38,586 bases of DNA, taken from positions 1-38,586 of the forward strand of contig JAHDND010000012.1 in the NCBI GenBank assembly GCA_018435665.1, in the 5' to 3' direction. The stretch is from Candidatus Thiosymbion sp. GTDB taxonomy: Bacteria > Pseudomonadota > Gammaproteobacteria > Chromatiales > Chromatiaceae. Below, in pieces: positions 1 through 8,047 of this stretch. Within the stretch, counting starts at the first letter, position 1, and each line of letters opens with the position of its first letter. A model generated the notes under the pieces. That model was not told the DNA's origin, made no database searches, and saw only the letters and a program-made list of their open reading frames with translations. Both the position numbers and the translations under genes were made by a program.

Positions 1-295
1 CCTCGTCCTCCAGGGAGTCGAGGGCGGTGAGAAAGACGATCGGCAGCTCCTCGCGACCCGGCATGGCACGCACCCGCTGGCAGACCTCGTAGCCATCGGG
101 GGCGGGCATGACGACGTCGAGCAAGAGGAGGTCGGCGGCGCGGCCGGCCTCCAGATAACGCAGACAGGCCGCGCCATCGGCGAAGGGGTGCACCTGATAG
201 CGCGGGGCGAGCACATTGATCAGCAGTTGCAGGTTCTGGATCTGGTCGTCCACCACCAGGATGTGGGCCAGGTCGCTGACGGGGAGAGGATTCAT
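1..295 (-). CDS. Response regulator receiver protein (C-terminus outside window)
   Basis: The reverse strand from the ATG at 295 reads a CheY-like receiver domain: the acidic pocket in ILVVDDQ (residues 12-18) and the phosphoacceptor Asp60 in LLLLDVVMP, followed by DGYEVCQRVR. About 98 codons are visible and the frame leaves the window open, so any output domain is unknown. The protein resembles the receiver protein encoded at 5550-6062 (same VVMP-DGYEVC pattern), so it may belong to the same family of stand-alone or hybrid-kinase-associated receivers. The start is the first ATG before the receiver fold; no good Shine-Dalgarno sequence precedes it. It is divergent from the LysR gene at 498. 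Confidence 0.85.
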   Translation of the reverse strand, partial: MNPLPVSDLAHILVVDDQIQNLQLLINVLAPRYQVHPFADGAACLRYLEAGRAADLLLLDVVMPAPDGYEVCQRVRAMPGREELPIVFLTALDSLEDE

Positions 296-368
296 GACTG
301 GGCGTGGTTAAGTTTCGGAGGCAATAGGGGCCCGCATCCTATGCTGGCCATCTGTTTTGGATATACAT

Positions 369-387
369 CTATGCGGAATTCGCATAG
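369..387. promoter_or_regulatory. Dyad with T-N11-A core, candidate LysR-type operator
   Basis: CTATGCG-GAATT-CGCATAG is a perfect 7-bp inverted repeat. Its inner part has T at 372 and A at 384 separated by 11 bases inside a dyad, the classical LysR-family binding pattern. It lies in the 202-bp gap between the receiver gene (start 295) and the LysR gene (start 498), where such a regulator would bind for autoregulation and divergent control. That it is the operator is inference. Confidence 0.5.
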
Positions 388-497
388 GATAGCTGAGGAT
401 GTTCCCTGACTCCCTCGGGACCCTAACCTCCTCGGCGCCGATTCCCCAGTCCGGTCCCCCCTCGCCTCTCCTTCCTTAGTTACGATCACAACGGCAC

Positions 498-1550
498 ATG
501 AAGCTCAGACAGTTGGTTTACCTCAACGAGGTCGTCCAGCAATCCTTCAATATTTCGGCCGCCGCCAACAGCCTCTACACCTCACAATCGGGTATCAGCC
601 GCCAACTGCAGGAATTGACCGAAGAGTTGGGCGTCGAACTGTTCACCCACCATGGCCGGCGCTTGGTCGGGCTTACCGAGGTGGGTAAAGAAATCGCGGA
701 GGCGGCCGAGGATGCCCTCCGGATCACCCGGCGCATCAAGCAAATCGCCGAGACCCATCGCCTGGGTGAAAGCGGGGCGCTGAGGATCGTCGCCAGCCGG
801 CATGCCATGGCCAGCAATCTGCATCAGGCCATCGTCCGCTGCCGGCAGGAGATGCCGGGGCTCCAAGTCGAGATCAGCCAGGAGGATCCAGTGGTCGCCC
901 TGGAGATGCTCAAGGGTGGTAGGGCGGACCTGGGACTGCTCACCGAACCCACCGAACCCCTCGGGGACCTGGTCTATTGCCCCCTCGCCGAATGGCACCT
1001 GCAACTGGTCGTCCCGGCGCAACACCCCTGTACGGAGCTGCCGGCCCTGACCCTGGAAGTGCTCGCCGCCTATCCCTGCTGTTCTTTTGAACGGTCGGCG
1101 CGCACCCGCCAGATCATTGATCAAACCTTTGAACTGGCGGGGATAAAATCGCCCATCGCCTTCTCCCTCGATAGCACCCTCAGCATCCTGGATTATGTCC
1201 AGTCCGGATTGGCGATCGGCTTCGTCGTCGATGACTCCTTCCAGCCCGATCGTTATCCCGAGCTGCGCATCCTGGATGTCCATCACCTCTTTCGCCCCTT
1301 GACGACTGGCCTGGTCCTGCCGCGCAAGGTGCGCATCACCTATGGCCTGCGCGCCTTCGTCAGCACCCTGGCGCCGAATTTGAGCCTCGATTGGGACAAT
1401 GGATTAACCATTTCAGATTCTTATCCCCGAAAACCAGCCGCGATCAGCCCGGCAACCGGGCGAGAGCCGTCTCGAAGCGCAGGGCGTGGATCGCCTCCTC
1501 CAATGTCGCCAGGGTCGCTGCGTCGAGGGAGGACGCCAGGGCGGGTTTGA
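498..1550 (+). CDS. LysR-family transcriptional regulator, CysB/Cbl-like
   Basis: The N-terminus (MKLRQLVYLNEVVQ, then SLYTSQSGISRQLQELTEELG) is a LysR winged helix-turn-helix with the CysB-type signature YTSQ-GIS-Q. An effector-binding domain follows (about residues 90-300) with the CysB-like stretch around YVQSGLAIGFV. CysB and Cbl control sulfate and sulfonate assimilation genes; here the targets are unknown and no cys gene adjoins. CysB proteins are about 324 residues. Similarity ends near residue 310, and the last ~40 residues (Pro/Arg/Ser-rich) are read from DNA that is antisense to the end of the convergent kinase gene. The stop at 1550 therefore lies 107 bp inside that gene, which suggests the native stop was lost. 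The ATG at 498 is the family start; its ribosome site is weak. Confidence 0.85.
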   Translation: MKLRQLVYLNEVVQQSFNISAAANSLYTSQSGISRQLQELTEELGVELFTHHGRRLVGLTEVGKEIAEAAEDALRITRRIKQIAETHRLGESGALRIVASRHAMASNLHQAIVRCRQEMPGLQVEISQEDPVVALEMLKGGRADLGLLTEPTEPLGDLVYCPLAEWHLQLVVPAQHPCTELPALTLEVLAAYPCCSFERSARTRQIIDQTFELAGIKSPIAFSLDSTLSILDYVQSGLAIGFVVDDSFQPDRYPELRILDVHHLFRPLTTGLVLPRKVRITYGLRAFVSTLAPNLSLDWDNGLTISDSYPRKPAAISPATGREPSRSAGRGSPPPMSPGSLRRGRTPGRV

Positions 1551-4500
1551 GTTCTTGGAAGATCTCGATGGCCGCGAGGTCGGAGCGGGCCAGGGCGGCG
1601 CGCAGGCTGGCCAGGCGTTCCGGGTCCAGGGGAACAACCATTTCAGGAAGCCTGGCGGCATTATCCGGGTCCCTTGCCGGGTTGCTTCCCCGGTCCCCTG
1701 CCGGACCCCTTGCCGAGGCCTTTTCCTGGCCCTTTGGCGGCTCCCACGACGAGTCGCTCGACGACTCCCGTGAGGGCTCCAGCCACGGGGTGAGGGCCTC
1801 GACGAGGGCGACCACCTGGGAGTCGAAGGCCTCGAGATCGGCCTCCAGCCCGGGGCGGCGGGCGCCGACGGCGGCCTCTAGGTCCTGGGAGGCCCGCGCC
1901 AGACCGATGGCGCCGATATTGCCGGCCAGGCCACGCAGGGCATGCAGGCGTCGGGCGGCATTGACCGTCTGGTCCGCGACGAGATCCTCACGCATCCGTG
2001 CGACGACATTGCCGAAATCGGTGACGAAATCCCGCAGCAAGCGCAGAAAAAAGGCCTGGTCGTTGCCGAGCAGCAGGGCCGCCCGCCGGGTATTGAGGCC
2101 GGGGATGTCGGGAAAGGCCGCCGATATCTCCGCAATCGGGGGCTGGGCGGACGGAGGTTGGGAAACCGGCCCGGAAACCGTGGGGCCGATGGCCCTGGTT
2201 TGAGGTGCGCCGGGCGATTTTCCGGCCTCGGCCCCAGCACGGCCCCCTGACCCAGCCCCAAACCCAGCACCGGCCCCGGGCGGATAGCGGGTCCAGCGCT
2301 GGAGCATGGCGACCATTTCCTCCAGGTCCACCGGCTTGGCGAGAAAGCCGTTGACCCCCGCCTCCAAGGCCTCCTGTCGCTGATTGGCGAGGACCCCGGC
2401 GGAAAAGGCGATCACTGGCAGGTCGGGCTGGCCGAGTTCACCGCGGATGGCCCGGGTGGCGGTCAGGCCGTCCATCACCGGCATCTGGATGTCCATCAGG
2501 ACCGCGGCGAAATCCCCCGACCCGGCGCGCAGCGTGTCCAGGGCCTGCTGGCCATCGGCGGCCAGGGTCACGCTGGCCCCCTCGCGCTCCAGGGCCTGGC
2601 GGACCACATCCCGGTTCCAATGGTGATCGTCCACCACCAGGACGCACAGACCCGCCAGCCGGTTGCCCGCCGCGGACACCACCGGCGGGCTGGGGGCCAG
2701 CCGTTCATCTCTCCCCTCCTCTGCCGCGGATGCCACCGGTGGGGCCTGCTTACAGGTCAGCGTAAACCAGAAGCAACTGCCGACCCCTGGGGTACTCTCG
2801 CAGCCAAAGGTGCCGCCCATGAGCTCGACCAACTGCCGGGAGATGGCGAGACCCAGACCGGTGCCGCCAAAGCGACGGGTGATGGTGCCATCGGCCTGGG
2901 TAAAGGGGGTGCCGAGGCTGACCAGCTTTTCCGGGGCGATACCGATCCCGGTGTCCCTGACCTCGCAGCGCAACCGCACCGGGCCGGGGCCGCCATCAGC
3001 CCCAGCCACCACTTGGTCATCGTTCTCCTGGCGCAGGATCAGCCTGACCTCCCCCCCTTCGGTGAATTTCACCGCGTTACCCACCAGATTCACGAGCACC
3101 TGCTCCAGGCGTAGCGGATCACCCAGCAACCGCTCCGGAAGCGGCTCGGGCGCCTCGATCCGAAACGCGAGTCCCTTGGCGACGGCCATCTTGCCCAGCA
3201 GGCTCTGGAGCTTGGCCAGCAGGGCGACCAGGTCGAGGGGCCGGGATTCCAGGTGGATCTGGCCCCGTTCGATCTTGGAGAAGTCGAGGATGCCGTTGAT
3301 GATCCCCAACAGGCTTTGGCCGGCGGCGCGGATGTGCCGCACCATCTCCGCTTGCGGGGGGGCCAGGTCCTCCTGTTCCAGCAGTTGCGCCAGGCCCAGC
3401 ACGGCATTCATGGGGGTGCGGATTTCGTGGCTCATGTTGGCCAGGAACTGGCTCTTGGCGGCATTGGCCCGTTCGGCGTCGCGCTTGGCCTGGAGCAGGG
3501 CCTCTTCCCCCCTTTTACGGGCGCTGATGTCGGTAATGGCGCCCACCATGCGCAACGGGCTGCCGTCGGGGCCCCGCTCCACCACCTTGCCCCGGTCGAG
3601 GACCCAAATACTCTCCCCATCCGCCGTCAGCATGCGATGTTCGGAGGTGTAGGGGGCGCGACCCGCGAGGGCATCCTGGATGCGGGCCATGACCAAGGGG
3701 CGATCCTCGGGATGGAGGTAGTCGGCGAAGAGGGCCACGGCATGGGCCGCGGGGATGGCTTCCTGGCCGATCAGTCGACCCCATTGCCGATTGTGCGCTA
3801 CCCGATCCCGGGCGATATCCCAGTCCCAGATCCCCTCCCCGGTCGCGGCCAGGACATAGGCCAGCCGTTCCTCGGATTCGCGCAGGTCCGCCTGACTCTG
3901 GCGCACCGACTGGACCATGCGGTTGAAGGAATCGATAAGGCTCTTGAAGTCGGGACTGCCCTCCGGCGCCAGTCGCACGTCGAGACGGCCAGCGGCCAGG
4001 GCCCGGGCGCCGCCTTCCAACTGTTTCAATGGCCTGAGACCGGTCCTGAGCACCAGCCAGATGCCGATGAAATCGACGCAGATCGCCAGGAGCAGGATGC
4101 CCAGATGGTTCTGGAGATGATTCCAGGCGCGCTCGGACAGGCGCTGCGCCGTGAGGACCAGGGACAGTTCCCCGTAGCTACGCCCCCCGACCATGACCGG
4201 GGCCTGCCCCGCCACATCGGAAAAATCGAAGAGAGCAAGGAACCAGGCCGGGGCCGCGGAGGGGCTGGGGGGACCTCCGCTGGTCAGCATGACCCCCGAG
4301 GTATCGAGAAAGCTGACCTTGGCGATCAGGGGGCGTGCCACGTAGCGATCCAGGGTCTGCTGGAGGGTGGCGAAGTCACCGACCACCACCGTCTCGGCCA
4401 GGGCCGCCGGCAGGGTTTCCAGCTCCTTGTCGAGTTCCAGGCGCAGATCCGCGCGGATCTCCGCCGCCTCCTGGCGAGCGCTGACGAAGACCATGGCGGC

Positions 4501-4578
4501 CCCGGCCACCAGGATCGCGGTGCTCGCGATGACTAGCAGCCGCCCGATGAAAGGCAGGCTTTCCCACAGGCGTCGCAC
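1444..4578 (-). CDS. Hybrid sensor histidine kinase (TM-HAMP-PAS-HisKA-HATPase-REC-HPt)
   Basis: A 1044-residue tripartite membrane kinase of the BarA/ArcB type. In order: a transmembrane helix near residues 10-32, a periplasmic region, a second helix near 160-177, HAMP, a PAS fold (about 235-355), HisKA with phosphoacceptor His384 in MSHEIRTPMN, HATPase with the N box (LVNLVGNAVKF) and G boxes (DTGIGIAPEK, GGTGLGLAIS), a receiver with Asp696 in VLMDIQMPVMDG, a Gly/Pro-rich linker, and an HPt domain with His879 in RRLHALRGLAGNIGA. The frame is open upstream into the phnD-like gene. I place the start at the GTG at 4578, because it lies just before the first helix, has GGAG ten bases upstream and follows the upstream stop. 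The periplasmic PhnD-like protein encoded upstream is a likely sensory partner (inference). The 3' end overlaps the convergent LysR frame by 107 bp. Confidence 0.9.
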   Translation of the reverse strand: MRRLWESLPFIGRLLVIASTAILVAGAAMVFVSARQEAAEIRADLRLELDKELETLPAALAETVVVGDFATLQQTLDRYVARPLIAKVSFLDTSGVMLTSGGPPSPSAAPAWFLALFDFSDVAGQAPVMVGGRSYGELSLVLTAQRLSERAWNHLQNHLGILLLAICVDFIGIWLVLRTGLRPLKQLEGGARALAAGRLDVRLAPEGSPDFKSLIDSFNRMVQSVRQSQADLRESEERLAYVLAATGEGIWDWDIARDRVAHNRQWGRLIGQEAIPAAHAVALFADYLHPEDRPLVMARIQDALAGRAPYTSEHRMLTADGESIWVLDRGKVVERGPDGSPLRMVGAITDISARKRGEEALLQAKRDAERANAAKSQFLANMSHEIRTPMNAVLGLAQLLEQEDLAPPQAEMVRHIRAAGQSLLGIINGILDFSKIERGQIHLESRPLDLVALLAKLQSLLGKMAVAKGLAFRIEAPEPLPERLLGDPLRLEQVLVNLVGNAVKFTEGGEVRLILRQENDDQVVAGADGGPGPVRLRCEVRDTGIGIAPEKLVSLGTPFTQADGTITRRFGGTGLGLAISRQLVELMGGTFGCESTPGVGSCFWFTLTCKQAPPVASAAEEGRDERLAPSPPVVSAAGNRLAGLCVLVVDDHHWNRDVVRQALEREGASVTLAADGQQALDTLRAGSGDFAAVLMDIQMPVMDGLTATRAIRGELGQPDLPVIAFSAGVLANQRQEALEAGVNGFLAKPVDLEEMVAMLQRWTRYPPGAGAGFGAGSGGRAGAEAGKSPGAPQTRAIGPTVSGPVSQPPSAQPPIAEISAAFPDIPGLNTRRAALLLGNDQAFFLRLLRDFVTDFGNVVARMREDLVADQTVNAARRLHALRGLAGNIGAIGLARASQDLEAAVGARRPGLEADLEAFDSQVVALVEALTPWLEPSRESSSDSSWEPPKGQEKASARGPAGDRGSNPARDPDNAARLPEMVVPLDPERLASLRAALARSDLAAIEIFQELKPALASSLDAATLATLEEAIHALRFETALARLPG

Positions 4579-4654
4579 GAGGAGCGGTCTCCGAGGATCT
4601 CGGCAGCGAGGGACCCGGGGATCAGAGGCGGGGAGGATTGCGGGGCTCTCGGGT

Positions 4655-5533
4655 TTATTCGATGTCCTTGACCAGGGTTTGGGCGTAGAAGTCGACGTAG
4701 TTGCGGTAATCCGCCGGACTGGAGGCGACGAAACCATAGGGGGGCTTCTGGCCAATGACCTGGGCCGTGGCCTCCAGGACCTTGGCGCCTTCGGGGTCCT
4801 CGTTCATGCCGGAGATGGTGTCCCGCACGGCGCTAACCACGGCTTGTGGCACCCGGGGGTGGGCGGAGATGGGCAGATTATTGTAGGCCACCGACTCCCA
4901 GAGCACCCGGTAGCTGAGGCCTTCGCGGTTGGCGAAGGCCTTCATCACCTGGCTGTTGACCCCGGCGGCGATGATCTTGCCCGCCTTCAACTGGCCCATG
5001 ATGCCCTCCTGGTTGCCGCCAAAGACCGGGGTGACCTGGATGCCCTCCCGCAGCAGTTGGTCCATGGGCACGGCGTAGCCGACGAAGGCCGCCAGGGAGG
5101 GGAAGCCCACCTCCCGGCCCCCGAGGTCCTGGAGGGTCTGGATGGGCGAGTCCGCCAGGGTGACGATCTGGCCGCGAATGGCCTCGTCCCGGGGCTGCAG
5201 GATGACCTGGTAATCGGCCTGGGCCATCTTGGGCAGAAAGATGGTGTTGGAATAGACGAAGTCGTACTCGCCCTTGGCGGTGGCCTCGTTGGACTCCGGG
5301 GCCGTGCGCGCCAGCTTGAGGGTGAGATCCACCCCGGTCCTGGCCTTGACGTAGTCCAGGATGGGGTTCCAGTACTGGGCGGTGAGGACCGCGCTGCGCT
5401 GGGACAGGACCCCGAAGGAATGGGTCTCGGCGACCAGGGGACCCGCGCGGAAGCTCAGGGCCAGCAAGGACAGGGTCAGGATGGCGGTCAGGCCAGAAGG
5501 CCTTTGGCGGCGGTAGGCGAGATTAGTGGTCAT
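4655..5533 (-). CDS. PhnD-like periplasmic substrate-binding protein
   Basis: A 292-residue phosphate/phosphonate-type ABC binding protein (PF12974 family) with an N-terminal signal peptide: Arg-rich start, hydrophobic core TAILTLSLLALSF, and a plausible cleavage after LVAE. Family features include FGVLSQRSAVLTAQYWNPI near the N-terminus, YDFVYSNTIFLP, DLGGREVGFPS and the C-terminal DYRNYVDFY. No ABC permease or ATPase gene is nearby. Instead it sits between a receiver gene (16-bp gap) and a hybrid kinase gene, an arrangement in which PhnD-like proteins act as extracytoplasmic sensors feeding a kinase. The ligand cannot be read from the sequence. The ribosome site before the ATG at 5533 is poor, so translation may be coupled to the upstream gene. 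Confidence 0.85.
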   Translation of the reverse strand: MTTNLAYRRQRPSGLTAILTLSLLALSFRAGPLVAETHSFGVLSQRSAVLTAQYWNPILDYVKARTGVDLTLKLARTAPESNEATAKGEYDFVYSNTIFLPKMAQADYQVILQPRDEAIRGQIVTLADSPIQTLQDLGGREVGFPSLAAFVGYAVPMDQLLREGIQVTPVFGGNQEGIMGQLKAGKIIAAGVNSQVMKAFANREGLSYRVLWESVAYNNLPISAHPRVPQAVVSAVRDTISGMNEDPEGAKVLEATAQVIGQKPPYGFVASSPADYRNYVDFYAQTLVKDIE

Positions 5534-5549
5534 CTAGAGTTGTCGCCCA

Positions 5550-6062
5550 TCAATCTTCGGTTATCCCGGGTCGGGTAGCGTCGGCGGCATCCGGCTTCGC
5601 CATCGCCGTGGCCAGTTGGGCCTTGAGCTGGTCGAGTTCAGCCTGGAGCCTGACCAGTTCCCGCTCCCGTTGCCGCAGCAGGACCTGGGTGCGCACGCGC
5701 TGGCGCAGGACCTGGGGGTTGACGGGCTTTTGGATGAAGTCCGCCGCATCCGCCACCAGGGCCAGCATGGCGCTCATGTCGTCCTCGAGGTCGTTGCTGG
5801 CGGTGATCAGGATGACCGGGATGTCGCGGGTGCGGGGTTCGACCTTGAGCTGGCGGCAGACCTCGTAGCCATCCATGTCGGGCATGACCACGTCGAGGAG
5901 GATCAGGTCCGGCAGTGCGCCCGTGGCCAGTTTCGCCAGGGCCTGTTTACCGGAGAGGGCAAATTCGGCGGCGAACTCCGGGGCCAGCCCCCGAGCCATG
6001 ATCTGGATGCTGTCCGCCCTGTCGTCCACGATCAGGACGCGGGGCTTGGTGGTGTCGGGCAT
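5550..6062 (-). CDS. Single-domain response regulator with C-terminal coiled coil
   Basis: A 170-residue protein with a receiver domain (residues 7-125): VLIVDDRAD, phosphoacceptor Asp57 in LILLDVVMPDMDGYEV, the switch Thr in VILITAS, and Lys in FIQKPVNP. It ends in a helical coiled coil rich in Gln, Arg and Leu (about 115-150). There is no DNA-binding domain. The ATG at 6062 begins the receiver fold directly; the open frame runs further upstream but that part overlaps the preceding asnO-like gene and looks non-coding. It is probably co-transcribed with the PhnD-like and hybrid-kinase genes downstream and could be the phosphotransfer target of the kinase HPt domain (inference). Confidence 0.87.
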   Translation of the reverse strand: MPDTTKPRVLIVDDRADSIQIMARGLAPEFAAEFALSGKQALAKLATGALPDLILLDVVMPDMDGYEVCRQLKVEPRTRDIPVILITASNDLEDDMSAMLALVADAADFIQKPVNPQVLRQRVRTQVLLRQRERELVRLQAELDQLKAQLATAMAKPDAADATRPGITED

Positions 6063-6121
6063 GGGGAACTCGTCAGCGCGAAAGAGGGAAAAGGGAAGGA
6101 TAGGCGATTGCCCCGCGCTGG

Positions 6122-7924
6122 TCATCCCGCGCCGGGCCCTGCGGGCAGATTGCGTTGCAGCCACAGCTCCAGCAGGGCCAGGTGCCACAGCTTGTTGCCG
6201 CGGATGCGGGTGTGGTGCATGTCGGGGGCGGCGAGGAGCTGGTCGACGTAGGCCCGCTGATAGAGACCCCGCTCACGGCAGGCCTGGGAGTTGACCAGGT
6301 CGCGCATCAGGGTCAGGAAATCGCCGCGCACGTACTTGAGGGCCGGCATGGGGAAATAACCCTTGGGCCGGTCGATGACGCCGTCCGGCAGCAGGCCGCG
6401 GGCCAAGGCCTTGAGGGGATACTTGCCACCCTCGCGCAGCCGGATCGCCGCCGGGCAGCGGGTGGCCAGCTCGACCAACTGGTGGTCGAGGAAAGGCACC
6501 CGCGCCTCCAGGCCCCAGGCCATGGTCATGTTGTCCACCCGCTTGACCGGGTCGTCGACGATCAGGGTGCTCACATCCAGGCGCAGCACGGCGTCGACCA
6601 GCTCCGTGGCCCCGGTGCGGTCGAGCAGGTCGGCAACCAGCAGGCCGGTGTGGTCCGGCCCGGCATGGACCGGGGTGACCAGGCGCAGGTACTCAGCGTG
6701 ATCGCGGTCGAAATAGTGGCGGCTGAAGGTTTCTTGCCAAGCGGTCCGGTCGAGGGACTTCGCCGCGGCCAGTTGCGGATACCAGAAATAACCGCCGAAG
6801 ACCTCGTCCGCCCCCTGGCCGGACTGGACCACCTTGATCTCCCGGGACACCTGCTCGCCCAGGAGATAGAAGGCGACGGCGTCCTGGCCGAACATGGGCT
6901 CGGTCATGGCGTCCACCGCCTCCGGCAGGCGGCGCAGGACCTCGCTGTTGGGGACGTGGAACTTGTGGTGGCGGGTGCCATAGCGCGCCACCACCTGGTC
7001 GGAGTACTCGAACTCGCTGCCGGCCTCCTCCGGGGTGTCCTCGAAGCCCACCGAGAAGGTATGGAGCTCGCTGTGGCCCAGTTCCGCCAGCAGGGCTACC
7101 AGCAGGCTGGAGTCCAGGCCCCCGGAGAGCAGCACCCCCACTGGCACGTCCGCCACCTCCTCGCGCTTGCGCACCGCGTCCCGCAGGGCGGCGCCGGTGG
7201 CCTCCACCCAGTCGCCGGGGCTCAGGCTGTAGTCCGGGCCGATGCCGGCCAGGCTCCAATACTGGTGCTCGTTGGTGGTGCCGTCGGCCTTGAGGCGTAG
7301 CCAGTGGGCCGGGGCCAGCTTGCGCACGCCATTGAGGATGGTCCGCGGCGCCGGCACCACGGCGTGGAGGCTGAAGAGGTGATGGAGGGCGACGGGGTCG
7401 ATAGCGGTGTCCACCCCCTCCGCCGCCAGCAGGGCCTGGGTGCTGGAGGCGAAGCGCAGGCGGCGGTGGTCGCGGGTCCAGTAGAGGGGCTTGACGCCAA
7501 AACGGTCCCGGGCCAGGAACAGGACCCGGCGGTGCATGTCCCAGAGGCCGAAGGCGAACATGCCATGCAGGCGCTCGCAGCAGCCCTCGCCCCAGGCGTG
7601 CCAGGCCTTGAGGATGACCTCCGTGTCACCTTCGGAGAAGAAGCGGTAACCCTTAGCCACCAGGTCCTGGCGCAGTTCGCGGTAGTTGTAGATGGCGCCG
7701 TTGAAGACCAGGGCCAGGCCCAGTTCCGGGTCCACCATCGGCTGGTTGGCGCGGATGGACAGGTCGATGATGCTCAGGCGCCGGTGGCCCAGGCCCAGGC
7801 TGCCGTCGCTCCAGCTCCCGCCGTGATCCGGCCCGCGCCGCTGGATCTGGTCCATCATCCGATCGACCGCCCCAAGATCCGCTGGCGCGCCGTCGAAGCG
7901 CAACTCTCCGCAGATACCACACAT
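6122..7924 (-). CDS. asnO: N-acetylglutaminylglutamine amidotransferase (asparagine-synthase family)
   Basis: A 600-residue class II glutamine amidotransferase. Met1 is followed by catalytic Cys2 (MCGICGELRFDG); the synthetase half has the ATP pyrophosphatase loop LSGGLDSS at residues 266-273. The N-terminal ELRFDG motif, LGLALVFNGAIYNYREL and HAVVPAPRTIL match, from memory of the family, the branch that makes NAGGN, an osmoprotectant dipeptide amide, rather than plain AsnB. The pathway normally needs a partner dipeptide synthase (ngg), usually adjacent; none is visible here. A GGDEF-EAL gene lies upstream (123-bp gap) and a receiver gene 59 bp downstream. GGAG stands about 12 bases before the ATG. 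A general asparagine synthetase is the alternative reading. Confidence 0.82.
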   Translation of the reverse strand: MCGICGELRFDGAPADLGAVDRMMDQIQRRGPDHGGSWSDGSLGLGHRRLSIIDLSIRANQPMVDPELGLALVFNGAIYNYRELRQDLVAKGYRFFSEGDTEVILKAWHAWGEGCCERLHGMFAFGLWDMHRRVLFLARDRFGVKPLYWTRDHRRLRFASSTQALLAAEGVDTAIDPVALHHLFSLHAVVPAPRTILNGVRKLAPAHWLRLKADGTTNEHQYWSLAGIGPDYSLSPGDWVEATGAALRDAVRKREEVADVPVGVLLSGGLDSSLLVALLAELGHSELHTFSVGFEDTPEEAGSEFEYSDQVVARYGTRHHKFHVPNSEVLRRLPEAVDAMTEPMFGQDAVAFYLLGEQVSREIKVVQSGQGADEVFGGYFWYPQLAAAKSLDRTAWQETFSRHYFDRDHAEYLRLVTPVHAGPDHTGLLVADLLDRTGATELVDAVLRLDVSTLIVDDPVKRVDNMTMAWGLEARVPFLDHQLVELATRCPAAIRLREGGKYPLKALARGLLPDGVIDRPKGYFPMPALKYVRGDFLTLMRDLVNSQACRERGLYQRAYVDQLLAAPDMHHTRIRGNKLWHLALLELWLQRNLPAGPGAG

Positions 7925-8047
7925 GGATCACCGTCTCCCGGTCAAGACACAAACATCAATTGGCCCTTGTCGGTTACCCGAGGTGGTCAGGCCTATACTT
8001 TCAGCCCCCAATGGAATCCGCGTCAAACCCGTGAACGGGCCAGGTAC

